From Deltaproteobacteria bacterium (GTDB taxonomy: Bacteria > CG2-30-53-67): a stretch of 64,000 bases of DNA. The notes below the pieces were generated by a model. It ran no database searches. It saw nothing but the letters and a program-made list of their open reading frames with translations, and had not been told where the DNA came from. This document shows positions 46,530 to 56,044 of this stretch, piece by piece (the first letter of the stretch is position 1; every line of letters begins with the position of its first letter). The stretch covers positions 62,001-126,000 of the forward strand of contig JAADIO010000005.1 of NCBI GenBank assembly GCA_013151235.1. The letters are read 5' to 3'. A program made the translations under genes and the position numbers.

Positions 46530-47276
46530 CTATAATTCCAGACGTTTCACCGCCTTGCCCCCCAGGAAGAAAAGAATCCCTGCATAGAGGAGTAATATGA
46601 GAAGAGAGATCCGGGGGACTCCGTTTCCGGCGACAATGCTTCGAAGGGAAAGCGCCGCATGGGTCAGGGGATAGATCATGACGAGGCTGGAAAAGGGTTC
46701 GGGCAAGCGGTCGGGAGGGAAAAAGGTCCCCGAAAGAAAGGCCATGGGAAGGATCACGAAATTGGTAAAGTTGGTCATATCCTCGTGGGAGCGGGCCAGC
46801 ATGGCCGCCAGGACCCCGAGGGACGCGAAGACAAAACAGGTCAAAAACAGGATCAGGAAAAAGGTGGGCGTGTAGACAATCTTTACATGAAGATAGAGAC
46901 TGATGCCGATGAGCAACCCTGCGGAAAAAAGCCCCTTGAAACATCCCGCCAGCGCACGACCGAAGGCAATCGACCAAGGACCTACCGGAGAGACAAGGAT
47001 CTCCTCGATGGTCCGGTAGTAAAGTTTGCTGATATTGAGCGTGATGGCCACACCGGAGAAGCTGTTGTTCATCGCGGAAAGTGCAATGATTCCCGGAAGG
47101 ACAAAGATGAGGTAATCGAGGCCCTGGACATGCATTCCCCGCCCCAGTCCCCACCCGAAGGTCACCAGATAGAGCGCCGGCATGACCAGACTTCCGGCGA
47201 AAAATTTTATGAATTTTTTCCGGATGGAGAGCATCTCCCGCCAGAAGATCGTATAGAATCCGGGCACGCGGATCAT
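46530..47276 (-). CDS. ABC-2 type exporter permease
   Basis: Inner-membrane permease of 248 aa with six helices and the ABC-2 conserved C-terminal part (LPMAFLSGTFFPPDRLPEPFSSLVMIYPLTHAALSLR). The pattern resembles DrrB/NodJ-type exporters of drugs or glycans. The ATG at 47276 has AGGAGG 5 nt upstream; a longer frame to 47351 runs toward the repeat and is rejected. It is separated from its ATPase by a 132-bp inverted-repeat element. Confidence 0.85.
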   Translation of the reverse strand: MIRVPGFYTIFWREMLSIRKKFIKFFAGSLVMPALYLVTFGWGLGRGMHVQGLDYLIFVLPGIIALSAMNNSFSGVAITLNISKLYYRTIEEILVSPVGPWSIAFGRALAGCFKGLFSAGLLIGISLYLHVKIVYTPTFFLILFLTCFVFASLGVLAAMLARSHEDMTNFTNFVILPMAFLSGTFFPPDRLPEPFSSLVMIYPLTHAALSLRSIVAGNGVPRISLLILLLYAGILFFLGGKAVKRLEL

Positions 47277-47353
47277 CCCATCCTCCTGCCCGCAGAGAAC
47301 TCCAAAAATGATCCCGACGGATTGCTCCTCCAGAAAAATACAGCGCAACATTT

Positions 47354-47485
47354 GATGGTGTCGTAAAAAGTCACGAAGCCCTTCGACAAGCCCAGGACGA
47401 ACGGTGTAAGTGATTGATATTCCGTTCGTGGTGAGCTTGTCGAACCATGAACGAAATCCGGAAAACGACTTTTTACGACTTCATC
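47354..47485. repeat. Short inverted-repeat element, family B copy 2
   Basis: 132 bp with the same ends as 40862-41061 (GATGgtGTCGTAAAAAGTC and complement of GATGaaGTCGTAAAAAGTC). It is flanked by a direct 6-bp repeat ACATTT (47348-47353 and 47486-47491), consistent with a target-site duplication. It lies between the ABC ATPase and permease genes. Confidence 0.8.
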
Positions 47486-47489
47486 ACAT

Positions 47490-48329
47490 TTAGTCAAGAA
47501 TCTTTTCCCCCGTAAGGTTTAAAAAAACATCTTCCAGATTGGTATGGCGGATCGTGACATCGATCCGCAACCGACCGGCATAGGCGACGGCCTCCTCCCG
47601 GGTCCGGCAGAAATGGATTTCGCAGCCGTTTTTATTGTTGCATTCCACGACATAGGCCCCGACCTTCTCCTTCAGCCGGCCCGGAGAATCGAGGGCGATC
47701 ATCTTTCCTTTCCGCAGGATCCCGACCCGTTCACAGAGGGCTTCGGCCTCTTCAATGTAGTGCGTGGTGAGAAGGACGGTGATCCCCCGGCTCTTCAGCT
47801 CCTCGATGAGCCCCCAGATCTTCCGCCGGATCTGCGGATCGAGTCCAACCGTCGGCTCATCCAGAAAGAGAACACGGGGATCATGCATCAAGGCCCGTGC
47901 AATCAGGAGGCGCCGCTTCATCCCGCCGGAGAAGTGATCGACCTGTACTTTCGCTTTTGCCTCCAGATCGGAAAAATTCAACAACTCGGAGATCCGCCGC
48001 CGCCGTTCACGGCGTGGCATTTGATGAAGTCTCCCGTGGTATTCAAGATTCTCTTCCGCCGTCAATTCAATCTCCAGGTTCAACCCCTGCGGGGCCACTC
48101 CGATCAACCGCTTCACCCCGATCGGCTCTTGTGCGACGTCAAGGCCATCGATCACGGCCCGGCCTTCGGTAATCTTCGCAAGGGTCGTCAACATTCGAAT
48201 CGTTGTCGTTTTCCCGGCTCCGTTCGGCCCGAGAAGACCGAAGATTTCCCCTTTCGGAACGGAGAGGTTCAGCCGGTCTACGGCAGTCAGACGTCCAAAA
48301 CATTTCGTGAGATTCTCAGTCCGGATCAT
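47490..48329 (-). CDS. ABC-2 type exporter ATP-binding protein
   Basis: ATPase of 279 aa with Walker A GPNGAGKTTT, Q-loop (GVAPQGLNLE), signature HFSGGMKRRL, Walker B VLFLDEPTVGLDP and H-loop TTHYIEEAE. The C-terminal region resembles DrrA/NodI ATPases. It powers the permease encoded downstream at 46530; an inverted-repeat element has inserted between the two, within 2 bp of this gene's stop. Confidence 0.93.
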   Translation of the reverse strand: MIRTENLTKCFGRLTAVDRLNLSVPKGEIFGLLGPNGAGKTTTIRMLTTLAKITEGRAVIDGLDVAQEPIGVKRLIGVAPQGLNLEIELTAEENLEYHGRLHQMPRRERRRRISELLNFSDLEAKAKVQVDHFSGGMKRRLLIARALMHDPRVLFLDEPTVGLDPQIRRKIWGLIEELKSRGITVLLTTHYIEEAEALCERVGILRKGKMIALDSPGRLKEKVGAYVVECNNKNGCEIHFCRTREEAVAYAGRLRIDVTIRHTNLEDVFLNLTGEKILD

Positions 48330-48586
48330 TGAACAATTCAGGGTTGGTGAATGGCAGAAAAGTCATGAGATGATAACAACCGGCGGAAAAGGTGTCAAGA
48401 AAAACGACTGCAATTGCCCCGAACAGGGGGATATGCTATATTGAGGACACAAGAGAGGGAAGAATGAAGGCGGTATCGGTAAACTTCCGGCCACGAAGAA
48501 CACGAATAGACACCAATCATGTAATATTCCGGTTCGTGCATTATTTGTAAGATTCGCGGCAAAAGAGTTCCAAAGAAAGGAAACAG

Positions 48587-49183
48587 ATGAAATACAATGA
48601 AACCTTGCAGAAAGTAATAGAATTTCACGGCCATATCTGTCCCGGTCTTGCGTACGGGTATCGAACCGCCGCTGCAGCCCTTGCACACTTGGGGAAGCGG
48701 GCCGTGGACGAAGAGATCGTCGCCGTGGTGGAGAACAATTCCTGTGCTGTAGATGCTATACAGGTGATGACGGGCTGTACCTTTGGCAAAGGGAACCTGA
48801 TCTTTAACGACTACGGCAAACAGGTCTATACCTTCTTCAGCCGGGCCACCGGGGAAGGGTTCCGGGTTTCCGTTCATTTCGAGCGGCAGGAGTCTCCGGA
48901 AGAGAAAAAGGTATGGGAACAATCCCGCCGTGAAGAAAAAAACCCCGAAACGGACGAAACAGTCCGGGACATAAAAACCCGAAAAGTAGAGGCCATTCTG
49001 TCGGCCGATGAAGCGGACGTCCTGACGGTACAGGCCGTCACGCTCCCACTCCCGCCCCGGGCACAAATCTATCCGACTCTTCGATGCGACAAGTGCGGAG
49101 AGAAAACCATGGAACCCCGGATCATGGAAAAAGGGGGAATGCATCTCTGCATCCCCTGCGCTGAGGCGGAAAAGAAGAAATAG
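48587..49183 (+). CDS. FmdE family protein with C-terminal zinc ribbon (second copy)
   Basis: Protein of 198 aa with the FmdE core motif EFHGHICPGLAYGYRTA, NNSCAVDAIQVMTGCTFGKGN, and a C-terminal zinc ribbon (CDKCG and CIPC). Compared with the copy at 17711 it has the standard FHGH.CPG motif. AAAGGAAA precedes the ATG. It is not next to other molybdenum genes. FmdE proteins are frequent in anaerobes; function outside methanogenesis is unsettled. Confidence 0.85.
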   Translation: MKYNETLQKVIEFHGHICPGLAYGYRTAAAALAHLGKRAVDEEIVAVVENNSCAVDAIQVMTGCTFGKGNLIFNDYGKQVYTFFSRATGEGFRVSVHFERQESPEEKKVWEQSRREEKNPETDETVRDIKTRKVEAILSADEADVLTVQAVTLPLPPRAQIYPTLRCDKCGEKTMEPRIMEKGGMHLCIPCAEAEKKK

Positions 49184-49287
49184 AGCCTTCCCCTGCGGGA
49201 TGAGTTGAAAAAATCGGAAAGTGCGTTATAGTTCCATACAGGGCAACATAACCTTGAACCCCGACCGAGATTGCAAGGAGGTGTCCC

Positions 49288-49689
49288 ATGTTGGAACGCA
49301 TCAAGCAAAGTCTGGATGAGGCCTATCAAGGGATCCGGAAAAGAACGTCCAAGATTACCTTGCGGGCGGAAGAGAAGGCCAAGCTCACCCGAATCAGCAT
49401 GCAGGTGAAATCTCTGCAAAAAGAGTTGGACGGGATCTTAAGACGGCTCGGAAACCGCATCTACAATTTCCGGGAGGAACGGCGGGAAGGCGATCTCCTC
49501 CAGGACGCCATCATCCAGGAGATTCTCAAGGAGGCTGACCGGGTCCACGGTGACATGCTGCAATGCCGGATGGAAATGGACAAAATTCGTGAGGATTTTG
49601 AATCCAGAATCCAGGCCGTCACGCCCATCAAAACGAAGGAAGGGGAAGCAAAAGAGGCGGAAAAGACCGTCGAGGCCGGACGGAAATAA
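49288..49689 (+). CDS. Coiled-coil protein of unknown function
   Basis: Highly charged helical protein of 133 aa, probably coiled-coil over most of its length (KAKLTRISMQVKSLQKELDG, KEADRVHGDMLQCRMEMDKI). No signal peptide or known domain. AAGGAGGTG precedes the ATG. It lies between the FmdE and DoxX genes in the same direction. Confidence 0.7.
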   Translation: MLERIKQSLDEAYQGIRKRTSKITLRAEEKAKLTRISMQVKSLQKELDGILRRLGNRIYNFREERREGDLLQDAIIQEILKEADRVHGDMLQCRMEMDKIREDFESRIQAVTPIKTKEGEAKEAEKTVEAGRK

Positions 49690-49831
49690 CTCCTCTCCCG
49701 GACGACAGGGGAAAGAGCTGCATCCGTAGCGGAAGGGCTCTCAGAATCCTGCCCGCAAATGCTGTGGTGGCACACCGATGGATGCAGAGGACAGGACTGG
49801 ATACTCCGGTAAATTCTGAAAGGCGGACCTC

Positions 49832-50218
49832 ATGCATCGTTACAGGGACGGGGGAGTGTTGTTTTTGCGTCTCGGTTTGGGGATCGCCTTTCTCTTTCAC
49901 GGCATCCCGAAAATCACCGGAGGGCCGGAGAAGTGGGCCGAACTGGGCAGCGCCATGGGATCAATGGGGATCACTCTCTATCCCGTTCTCTGGGGCTTCT
50001 TAGCTGCCCTTTCCGAAACCGTGGGGGGAATGCTTCTCATTCTGGGTCTCTACTTCCGGACGGCCTGCCTCTTCCTGGCCATGACCATGGCCGTGGCCCT
50101 GCAGATGCATATCCGAAAAGGGGATCCCTTTGCCGTCTACTCCCATGCACTGGAAGATGGAATTGTTTTTCTGGCCCTGTTGTTGATCGGACCGGGGAAA
50201 TATGTTCTGAAGAAATGA
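49832..50218 (+). CDS. DoxX-family membrane protein
   Basis: Membrane protein of 128 aa with four helices. Starts FLRLGLGIAFLFHGIPKITGGPEKW, the usual DoxX N-terminal pattern, with ETVGGMLLILGLYFR in the centre. DoxX proteins are linked to quinone or thiosulfate metabolism and redox stress in some bacteria, but function here is not determinable. Convergent with sppA (28 bp apart). Confidence 0.85.
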   Translation: MHRYRDGGVLFLRLGLGIAFLFHGIPKITGGPEKWAELGSAMGSMGITLYPVLWGFLAALSETVGGMLLILGLYFRTACLFLAMTMAVALQMHIRKGDPFAVYSHALEDGIVFLALLLIGPGKYVLKK

Positions 50219-50245
50219 CTCCAGGCCCCGCCATGCAGGGTGAAC

Positions 50246-51151
50246 TCATTGCATAAGATAGAAGATCCCGTTAAAGGCTTCTCCCTTGACCAGCTGAAAA
50301 ACCTTTCGTAACGTCCCTTTGGCCACATAGTCCAGCCAGGAGGGACCGGCCTTTCTTTCATAAATTAACCGCGGCTTCCCCCGGATACCGGACATCCCGG
50401 CCAGAAGATCGACCGCATCCTGGAAGGACCCGAGCTTGTCAACAAGCCCAAGGCCCAGGGCCTGCCGGCCGGAGAAGATACTGCCGTCGGCAATTTTTTT
50501 CACCTTTGCAACATCCATCTTGCGACCGCTGGCTACATCCTCGACAAACTGCATATAAATATCATTGATCACACCCTGGATTAACCGATGCTCCCGTTCG
50601 GTCATCGGGCGTGTCATATTACCGATATCCTTGAATTCCCCGCTTTTAATCACATAACTGTCGATCCCGATCTTGTCGAGGAGTTCCCGGATGTTCGTCA
50701 TCTCCATGATCACACCGATACTGCCGGTCAGACTGCCCGGGTTCGCAACAATCCGATCCGCAGCGGATGCCACATAGTAGGCCCCCGAAGCCGCCACATT
50801 CCCGAAGGAGGCAACAACCTTCTTTTTGCCTTCCTTGTGGATCTTCCGAATCTCGTCATAGATCTCCTGGGACGGCGCCACAGCGCCGCCGGGGCTGTCA
50901 ATCCGGAGGAGGATCCCCTTCACGTTCCGGTCATCCACGTAACGATTCAGCGTTTTCAGGATATGTTCGGAGTTCAGGATCACCCCTTTGATTTCCACAA
51001 CACCGATCTTGTCCCCCCCCAGGGAGACGGAGCTTTCCCGATCACGGCCGAAGAATGAAGTCAGCAGATATACCGACAGAAAGGCAAAGAGAGCGAGACC
51101 GGTGAGAAATACGATAAACCTTGCAGGAGAGGAAGTTCGCAAATCAGGCAT
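50246..51151 (-). CDS. sppA: Signal peptide peptidase SppA
   Basis: Membrane-anchored serine protease of 301 aa that degrades cleaved signal peptides. One N-terminal membrane helix (about 10-33), the ClpP-like core with IDSPGGAVAPS, the nucleophile Ser121 in AASGAYYVASAADRIVANPGSLTGSIGV, and a catalytic Lys in YVIKSGEFKD. This is the short, single-domain form. The ATG at 51151 was chosen because AAAGGAGGT sits just upstream, inside the longer frame to 51169. It follows rpsA in the common deltaproteobacterial order. Confidence 0.95.
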   Translation of the reverse strand: MPDLRTSSPARFIVFLTGLALFAFLSVYLLTSFFGRDRESSVSLGGDKIGVVEIKGVILNSEHILKTLNRYVDDRNVKGILLRIDSPGGAVAPSQEIYDEIRKIHKEGKKKVVASFGNVAASGAYYVASAADRIVANPGSLTGSIGVIMEMTNIRELLDKIGIDSYVIKSGEFKDIGNMTRPMTEREHRLIQGVINDIYMQFVEDVASGRKMDVAKVKKIADGSIFSGRQALGLGLVDKLGSFQDAVDLLAGMSGIRGKPRLIYERKAGPSWLDYVAKGTLRKVFQLVKGEAFNGIFYLMQ

Positions 51152-51265
51152 CGTTGCACCTCCTTTCAAAGAGACGCAATCGCTTCAGAATATTCCCAAC
51201 AGAGGATGGGGGAGATGCTCAGGGAGCCGGGGGTGGATCCCTGAGCCACGGTTCTTGATTCCATA

Positions 51266-53095
51266 TTATGCAGATCCGTCAGGGTCCGTTCCTTCCGGCT
51301 CCGGATCGGATGTTTCATCGGCCGCAGGGGTCTCCTCGACAACGGGAGCGCCCGGCTGACCGGCAATCAGATCACCCATTTTCGTCCGCATCGATTCCTG
51401 CTCACTCAAATATTGATTCAGGTCCGCTTCTTCCAGACCTTCAAGATACTTCTTAATGGAGAGACCGATCTTTCGCTCTTCCTGATCGATCTTGGAGATT
51501 ACGGCCTTGACCTCACTATTGATGGCCAGCACATCTTCGATCTTCACGGAGGGATCCAGGGAAACCTCCGTCACATGAATCAAACCTTCAATCCCGTTTT
51601 CCAGAGCAACAAAGACGCCGAAATCCGTGATTTTGACCACCCGGCCGGTCACCACCGATCCCACTGGAAACTTTTCATGGATCCCGATCCAGGGATCTTC
51701 GTTCAACTGTTTCAGCCCCAGGGAGAGACGCTCTTTCCGTTTGTCGACATGAAGAACCACGGCTTCCACTTCGTCCCCTTTTTTGAGGATTTCCGACGGA
51801 TGTTTTATCCGGCGTGTCCACGACATATCCGAGATATGAACCAGACCGTCGATCCCCTCTTCCAGACCGATGAAGGCGCCGAAGTCGGTCAGGTTCCTGA
51901 CCACGCCCTTGATCCGGCTCCCGACGGGGTAGGTCTGCTCGACCAGATCCCAGGGGTTCGATTCCACCTGTTTCATTCCGAGGGAGATCCGCTTGTTGGA
52001 GACATCAAGGTTCAGGACGACCGCTTCAATGATATCGCCCACCGATACAATCTTGGCCGGATTCCGGACCTTCTGGGTCCAGGACATCTCCGACACATGA
52101 ACCAAGCCTTCCACCCCTTCTTCCAGTTCCACGAAGGCACCGTAATCGGTGAGACTCACGACCTTCCCTTGCACGCGGCTGCTGACGGGATATTTTTCTT
52201 CCGCCTTGTTCCAGGGGTTTTCCGTCTTCTGCTTATAGCCCAGTGAAACCCGTTCCCGTTCCCGGTCGAATTTCAGGACCACGACCTCCACCTCATCCCC
52301 GAAGGAAAAAAGCTCCGAGGGATGATGGACACGTCCCCAGGACATATCGGTGATATGGAGCAGGCCGTCGATGCCGCCGAGATCGATAAAGGCACCGTAC
52401 TCGGTAATATTCTTGACGATCCCCTTGAGGATCTTTCCTTCCTCCAGGTTCTGCAGGGTTTCCGCTTTCAGGAGTTTCCGCTCCTCTTCAAGAAGAATCC
52501 GCCGGGAAAGGACGATATTCCCCCGCTTCTGATTCATCTTGATGATCATCATCTCCAGCTTCTTCCCGATATACTTGTCGAGATTCCGTACCGGATGGAT
52601 ATCCACCTGGGAACCGGGAAGAAAGGCGCGGATTCCGATATCCACGGAGAGACCGCCCTTGATCCGGGAAACCACCACCCCTTCCACACTTCGTTCTTCC
52701 GCATAGGCCTTGGAAATCTCCTCCCAAACCCGGATACGGTCGGCCTTCTCCTTCGACAGGACCACCTGGCCTTCGCTGTCTTCCACCTGTTCCAGGAGCA
52801 CTTCCACCTCGTCTCCGGCCTGGATATTCAAATCTCCTTGGGTCCTGAATTCCTCCACAGGAATGACGCCCTCGGATTTAAAGCCGACATCAACGACGAC
52901 AAAATCCTTCGTCACCTTAAGGACCTTCCCCTTGATCACGGATCCTTCCTTGGCATTCTGGAAGGTCTCATCATAGAGCTGAGACATGGCTTCATGACTC
53001 AGCATCTCATCGTCCTGTACCTCCTCCGGCACATTCTGATTTTCCATGACCTCCTTCGTTTCCACCTGTTCTTCGTTCTGTTCATTCATAATCAA
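51266..53095 (-). CDS. rpsA: 30S ribosomal protein S1
   Basis: RNA-binding ribosomal protein with six S1 (OB-fold) domains. Repeats are visible as VKGVVRNLTDFGAFIGLEEG, GKVVSLTDYGAFVELEEG and TGRVVKITDFGVFVALENG, each with a GLVHVSEMSW- or GLLHITDMSW-type end. 609 aa, with an acidic N-terminus (about 1-35) and an acidic C-terminal tail. The start is either TTG at 53095 (AGGAGG 6 nt upstream, good spacing) or ATG at 53089 (12 nt). Position after cmk-ispH is conserved. Confidence 0.96.
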   Translation of the reverse strand: MIMNEQNEEQVETKEVMENQNVPEEVQDDEMLSHEAMSQLYDETFQNAKEGSVIKGKVLKVTKDFVVVDVGFKSEGVIPVEEFRTQGDLNIQAGDEVEVLLEQVEDSEGQVVLSKEKADRIRVWEEISKAYAEERSVEGVVVSRIKGGLSVDIGIRAFLPGSQVDIHPVRNLDKYIGKKLEMMIIKMNQKRGNIVLSRRILLEEERKLLKAETLQNLEEGKILKGIVKNITEYGAFIDLGGIDGLLHITDMSWGRVHHPSELFSFGDEVEVVVLKFDRERERVSLGYKQKTENPWNKAEEKYPVSSRVQGKVVSLTDYGAFVELEEGVEGLVHVSEMSWTQKVRNPAKIVSVGDIIEAVVLNLDVSNKRISLGMKQVESNPWDLVEQTYPVGSRIKGVVRNLTDFGAFIGLEEGIDGLVHISDMSWTRRIKHPSEILKKGDEVEAVVLHVDKRKERLSLGLKQLNEDPWIGIHEKFPVGSVVTGRVVKITDFGVFVALENGIEGLIHVTEVSLDPSVKIEDVLAINSEVKAVISKIDQEERKIGLSIKKYLEGLEEADLNQYLSEQESMRTKMGDLIAGQPGAPVVEETPAADETSDPEPEGTDPDGSA

Positions 53096-53211
53096 TCCAG
53101 ACCTCCTGAGTTTTTTTCGGATCCCGGCAGGCCTCCCGCTCGGGATTCACCGTCCGCGCAGTGCCGTCCGGTGCTGAACTTTGCAAGAATAGAATGATTG
53201 CGGCTGATTTG

Positions 53212-54072
53212 TCAATCTTTAATTTGGCCTTCTCCATCCGATAGATCATGGAGTTTGTCAACAACTTCCCGGATGATCCATTCCGGCGTCGAGGCGCCTG
53301 CCGTAATTCCGACCTTCTCCACCCCTGCGAGCCAGGCCGGATCCACCTCCTTCACCGTCTCCAGATGAAGCGTTCGTGTTCCCGTCTCCCGGCAGAGTTC
53401 GGCCAGACGTGTCGTATTTCCGCTGTTCCGCCCTCCCACAACCAGCATCAGGTCGACCTTTCGGGCAATGGACTGGGCCTCTTCCTGCCGGACCCGGGTG
53501 GCATCACAAATGGTATTGAAAACCTTGACCTCTCCGGCAATCTCCAGGCATCGGCCGACCACGCGCTGGAACCGCTCGAGGGGAATCGTCGTCTGGGCAA
53601 TCACACCGATTCGGCGGACCTTCCCCAGTCCCCGAAGGTCCTCTGCATCCACCGTCACAGAGGCCCGCTCCCCGGCATAGGCCATGATTCCCTGGACTTC
53701 GGGGTGATTCCGGTCGCCCACGATGACCACCCGGTAGCCTTCCTTGCGCAGCAGGCTTGCATAATCCTGAGCATTCTTGACGAAGGGACAAGTGGCATCG
53801 ACCAGACGGACCCCGGCCCCTTCCGCCTCTTCATACACGGAGGGAGGGACACCATGGGAACGAATGATCAGGGTCTCCCCCTGAAATTCCTTCACTCCTT
53901 CCACGGGATGGACCCCCATCTCCTCCAGACGGGCCACTACCTGGGGATTGTGAATCAGCGGACCGATCGTCCCCACCTCCCCATCGTTTTCCCGGGCCGT
54001 ATCATAGGTCATTTTGATGGCGCGTTTGACCCCGAAACAGAATCCGGCCTGCGCCGCAAGAAGGATCTCCAT
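53212..54072 (-). CDS. ispH: 4-hydroxy-3-methylbut-2-enyl diphosphate reductase
   Basis: Last enzyme of the MEP isoprenoid pathway, with a [4Fe-4S] cluster bound by three cysteines: Cys12 (AGFCFGVKRAI), the TCPFVKNAQ Cys and the TICDATRVRQEE Cys. 286 aa. Other blocks: TIGPLIHNPQVV, IIRSHGVPPSVYE and GGRNSGNTTRLAELC. Its ATG overlaps the cmk stop by 1 nt. Confidence 0.96.
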   Translation of the reverse strand: MEILLAAQAGFCFGVKRAIKMTYDTARENDGEVGTIGPLIHNPQVVARLEEMGVHPVEGVKEFQGETLIIRSHGVPPSVYEEAEGAGVRLVDATCPFVKNAQDYASLLRKEGYRVVIVGDRNHPEVQGIMAYAGERASVTVDAEDLRGLGKVRRIGVIAQTTIPLERFQRVVGRCLEIAGEVKVFNTICDATRVRQEEAQSIARKVDLMLVVGGRNSGNTTRLAELCRETGTRTLHLETVKEVDPAWLAGVEKVGITAGASTPEWIIREVVDKLHDLSDGEGQIKD

Positions 54073-54755
54073 TATCCGCCCTCCGCCCCCTTTTTCCGGA
54101 CGACCATCAATATCTGGTTGACCACTTCGTTAAGGGTCATGGAGGTGGTGTCGATCTCCAGTGCATCCTTCGCCTTTCGTAAAGGAGCCAGTTCACGGTC
54201 TCGGTCGTGGGCATCCCTGCGGGCGAGATCCTGCTGAATCACATTACAATCGACCTGCTCGCCCCGCAGCTTGAGTTCTTCGGTCCGGCGACGGGCCCGC
54301 TCTTGCAGGGAGGCGGTGAGAAAGATCTTGACCTCGGCATCCGGAAAGACCACCGTCCCCATGTCCCGCCCCTCCAGGACGGTTTTTCCTTCCGACCCCA
54401 GAGCCCGCTGAAGGGTGGAGAGCCATGTACGCACGGAACCGATCGCGGAGATATCGGAGGCAACCATCCCCATCTCCGCCGTCCGGATCCGGTCGGTCAG
54501 GTCACGACCGTTTACGATAAGAGCCGTCCGGCCGTCCCGCTCTTCAAAAGAAAGCCGCGCCGTCTCCAGAAGGGCCGTCAGTTCCGGTCCTTCCCGGAAG
54601 GGAACCTTCTGTTCCCGGGCCAGCCAGCCGATCCCCCGGTACATCGCTCCCGTATCAATATAGCGATATCCGAGCCGTTCCGACACGGTCCGGGCCACCG
54701 TACTCTTTCCCGAACCGGACGGACCGTCAATCGTCACAATCGGTCCTTTTTTCAT
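54072..54755 (-). CDS. cmk: Cytidylate kinase
   Basis: Phosphorylates CMP and dCMP. P-loop GPSGSGKSTVARTVSERL, then YIDTGAMYRGIGWLA, VLEGRDMGTVVFPDAEVKIF and the lid RARRRTEEL. 227 aa, normal length. Overlaps aroA by 4 bp (ATGA) and ispH by 1 bp; same operon. Confidence 0.96.
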   Translation of the reverse strand: MKKGPIVTIDGPSGSGKSTVARTVSERLGYRYIDTGAMYRGIGWLAREQKVPFREGPELTALLETARLSFEERDGRTALIVNGRDLTDRIRTAEMGMVASDISAIGSVRTWLSTLQRALGSEGKTVLEGRDMGTVVFPDAEVKIFLTASLQERARRRTEELKLRGEQVDCNVIQQDLARRDAHDRDRELAPLRKAKDALEIDTTSMTLNEVVNQILMVVRKKGAEGG

Positions 54756-56043
54756 CCCTGCTCCCGACTGACGGATTGCAGCATCTTCCAGAACCCGGGG
54801 AAAGACGTCTGAATGCAGGAGACATCTTCGATCGTTGTTCCCCGGTCACACCGCAGTCCCGCCACGGCCATGGCCATGGCCACCCTGTGATCACCGAAAC
54901 TGCTGCAAAGCCCCCCCCGTAATGTGTCCCGCCCCCGGACGGCAAGGCCATCATCATATTCTTCCACCTCCGCTCCGATGGTGCGAAGGTTCTCGACCAT
55001 CGCATGAATCCGGTCGGTCTCTTTCACCCGCAGTTCGGCGGCGCCGGTAATCTTCGTCTCCCCCCGGGCAAAGGCCGCAGCAACACAGAGGATGGGGAAC
55101 TCATCAATCGTGGAGGGAATCTCTTCCGGCCGGACGGTCGTCCCTTCAAGGTCCGCATCTTCCACGTACAGATCGGCGATCGGTTCTTCTCCCCCCGCCT
55201 TCTCTTCGACCCGGATCCGCGCGCCCATCCGCTTAAGGATCTTCAACAAACCCACGCGGGTCGGATTGATCCCCACATCACGCAGGACAATCTGCGACCC
55301 TCCGATCAGGGAGGCGGCTACCAGGAAAAAAGCCGCCGAAGAAAAATCGGAAGGAACATCAACCGTACAAGCGGAAAGCATCCCCCCCCCTGCACCGACA
55401 CCGTCGTCCCCTCCCGTTCCACGGCATAACCGAACTGTCGCAGCATCCGCTCCGTGTGATCCCTCGACAAGGTCGGTTCGGTAACCGACGTCCGGCCCGA
55501 GGCACTGAGCCCGGCAAAGAGAAGGGACGATTTCACCTGGGCGCTGGAAACGGGCGAGACATACTCCATGCCCTGTAGCCCTCCACCGCGAACGGCCAGC
55601 GGAGCCAGGCGGGCCTCCTCCCTTCCAAGGATGGAGGCGCCCATCATCCGGAGTGGACGGGTGACCCGCCCCATGGGACGCCGACAGAGATATTCATCCC
55701 CCGTCAGGACGGCAAAAAAATCCCGTCCCGCGAGCAAGCCGACTAAAAGACGCATCCCCGTTCCGGAGTTGCCCATATCGAGAACCCCTTCCGGTTCCTG
55801 CAACCCGGAAAGACCCTTACCCCGAAGGATGATCCGTTCCCCTTCGTCCCGGATGGCGACACCCATTTTCCGGAAGGCCCGCAGGGTATTCAGGGAATCC
55901 TCTCCCCGAAGCAACCCCCGGATTTCCGTCTCCCCTTCCGCGATCGACCCTAAGATGACGGCCCGGTGAGAGATCGATTTATCTCCCGGCACCCGGAGTT
56001 CTCCCTTTAATGAACCCGATTTTTTTACGACCTGTCGTTTCAT
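54752..56043 (-). CDS. aroA: 3-phosphoshikimate 1-carboxyvinyltransferase, with apparent frameshift
   Basis: EPSP synthase, sixth step of the shikimate pathway. The first part (56043 down to about 55390) has [38 protein letters not shown] and [13 protein letters not shown]. The second part (55380 down to 54752) has [39 protein letters not shown] and [12 protein letters not shown]. The two are in different frames. The switch falls in a run of nine G on the coding strand (plus-strand C at 55382-55390); one added G gives a continuous 430-aa protein, the normal length, reading [15 protein letters not shown]. Without it the enzyme is split. All flanking genes are intact. Possibilities: assembly error, slippage-dependent expression, or a recent mutation in an essential pathway. 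Confidence 0.85.
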
Positions 56044-56044
56044 A

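Noticed and set aside
53248-54237. Plus-strand open frame across ispH and cmk
   Set aside because: Antisense to two essential, intact genes.
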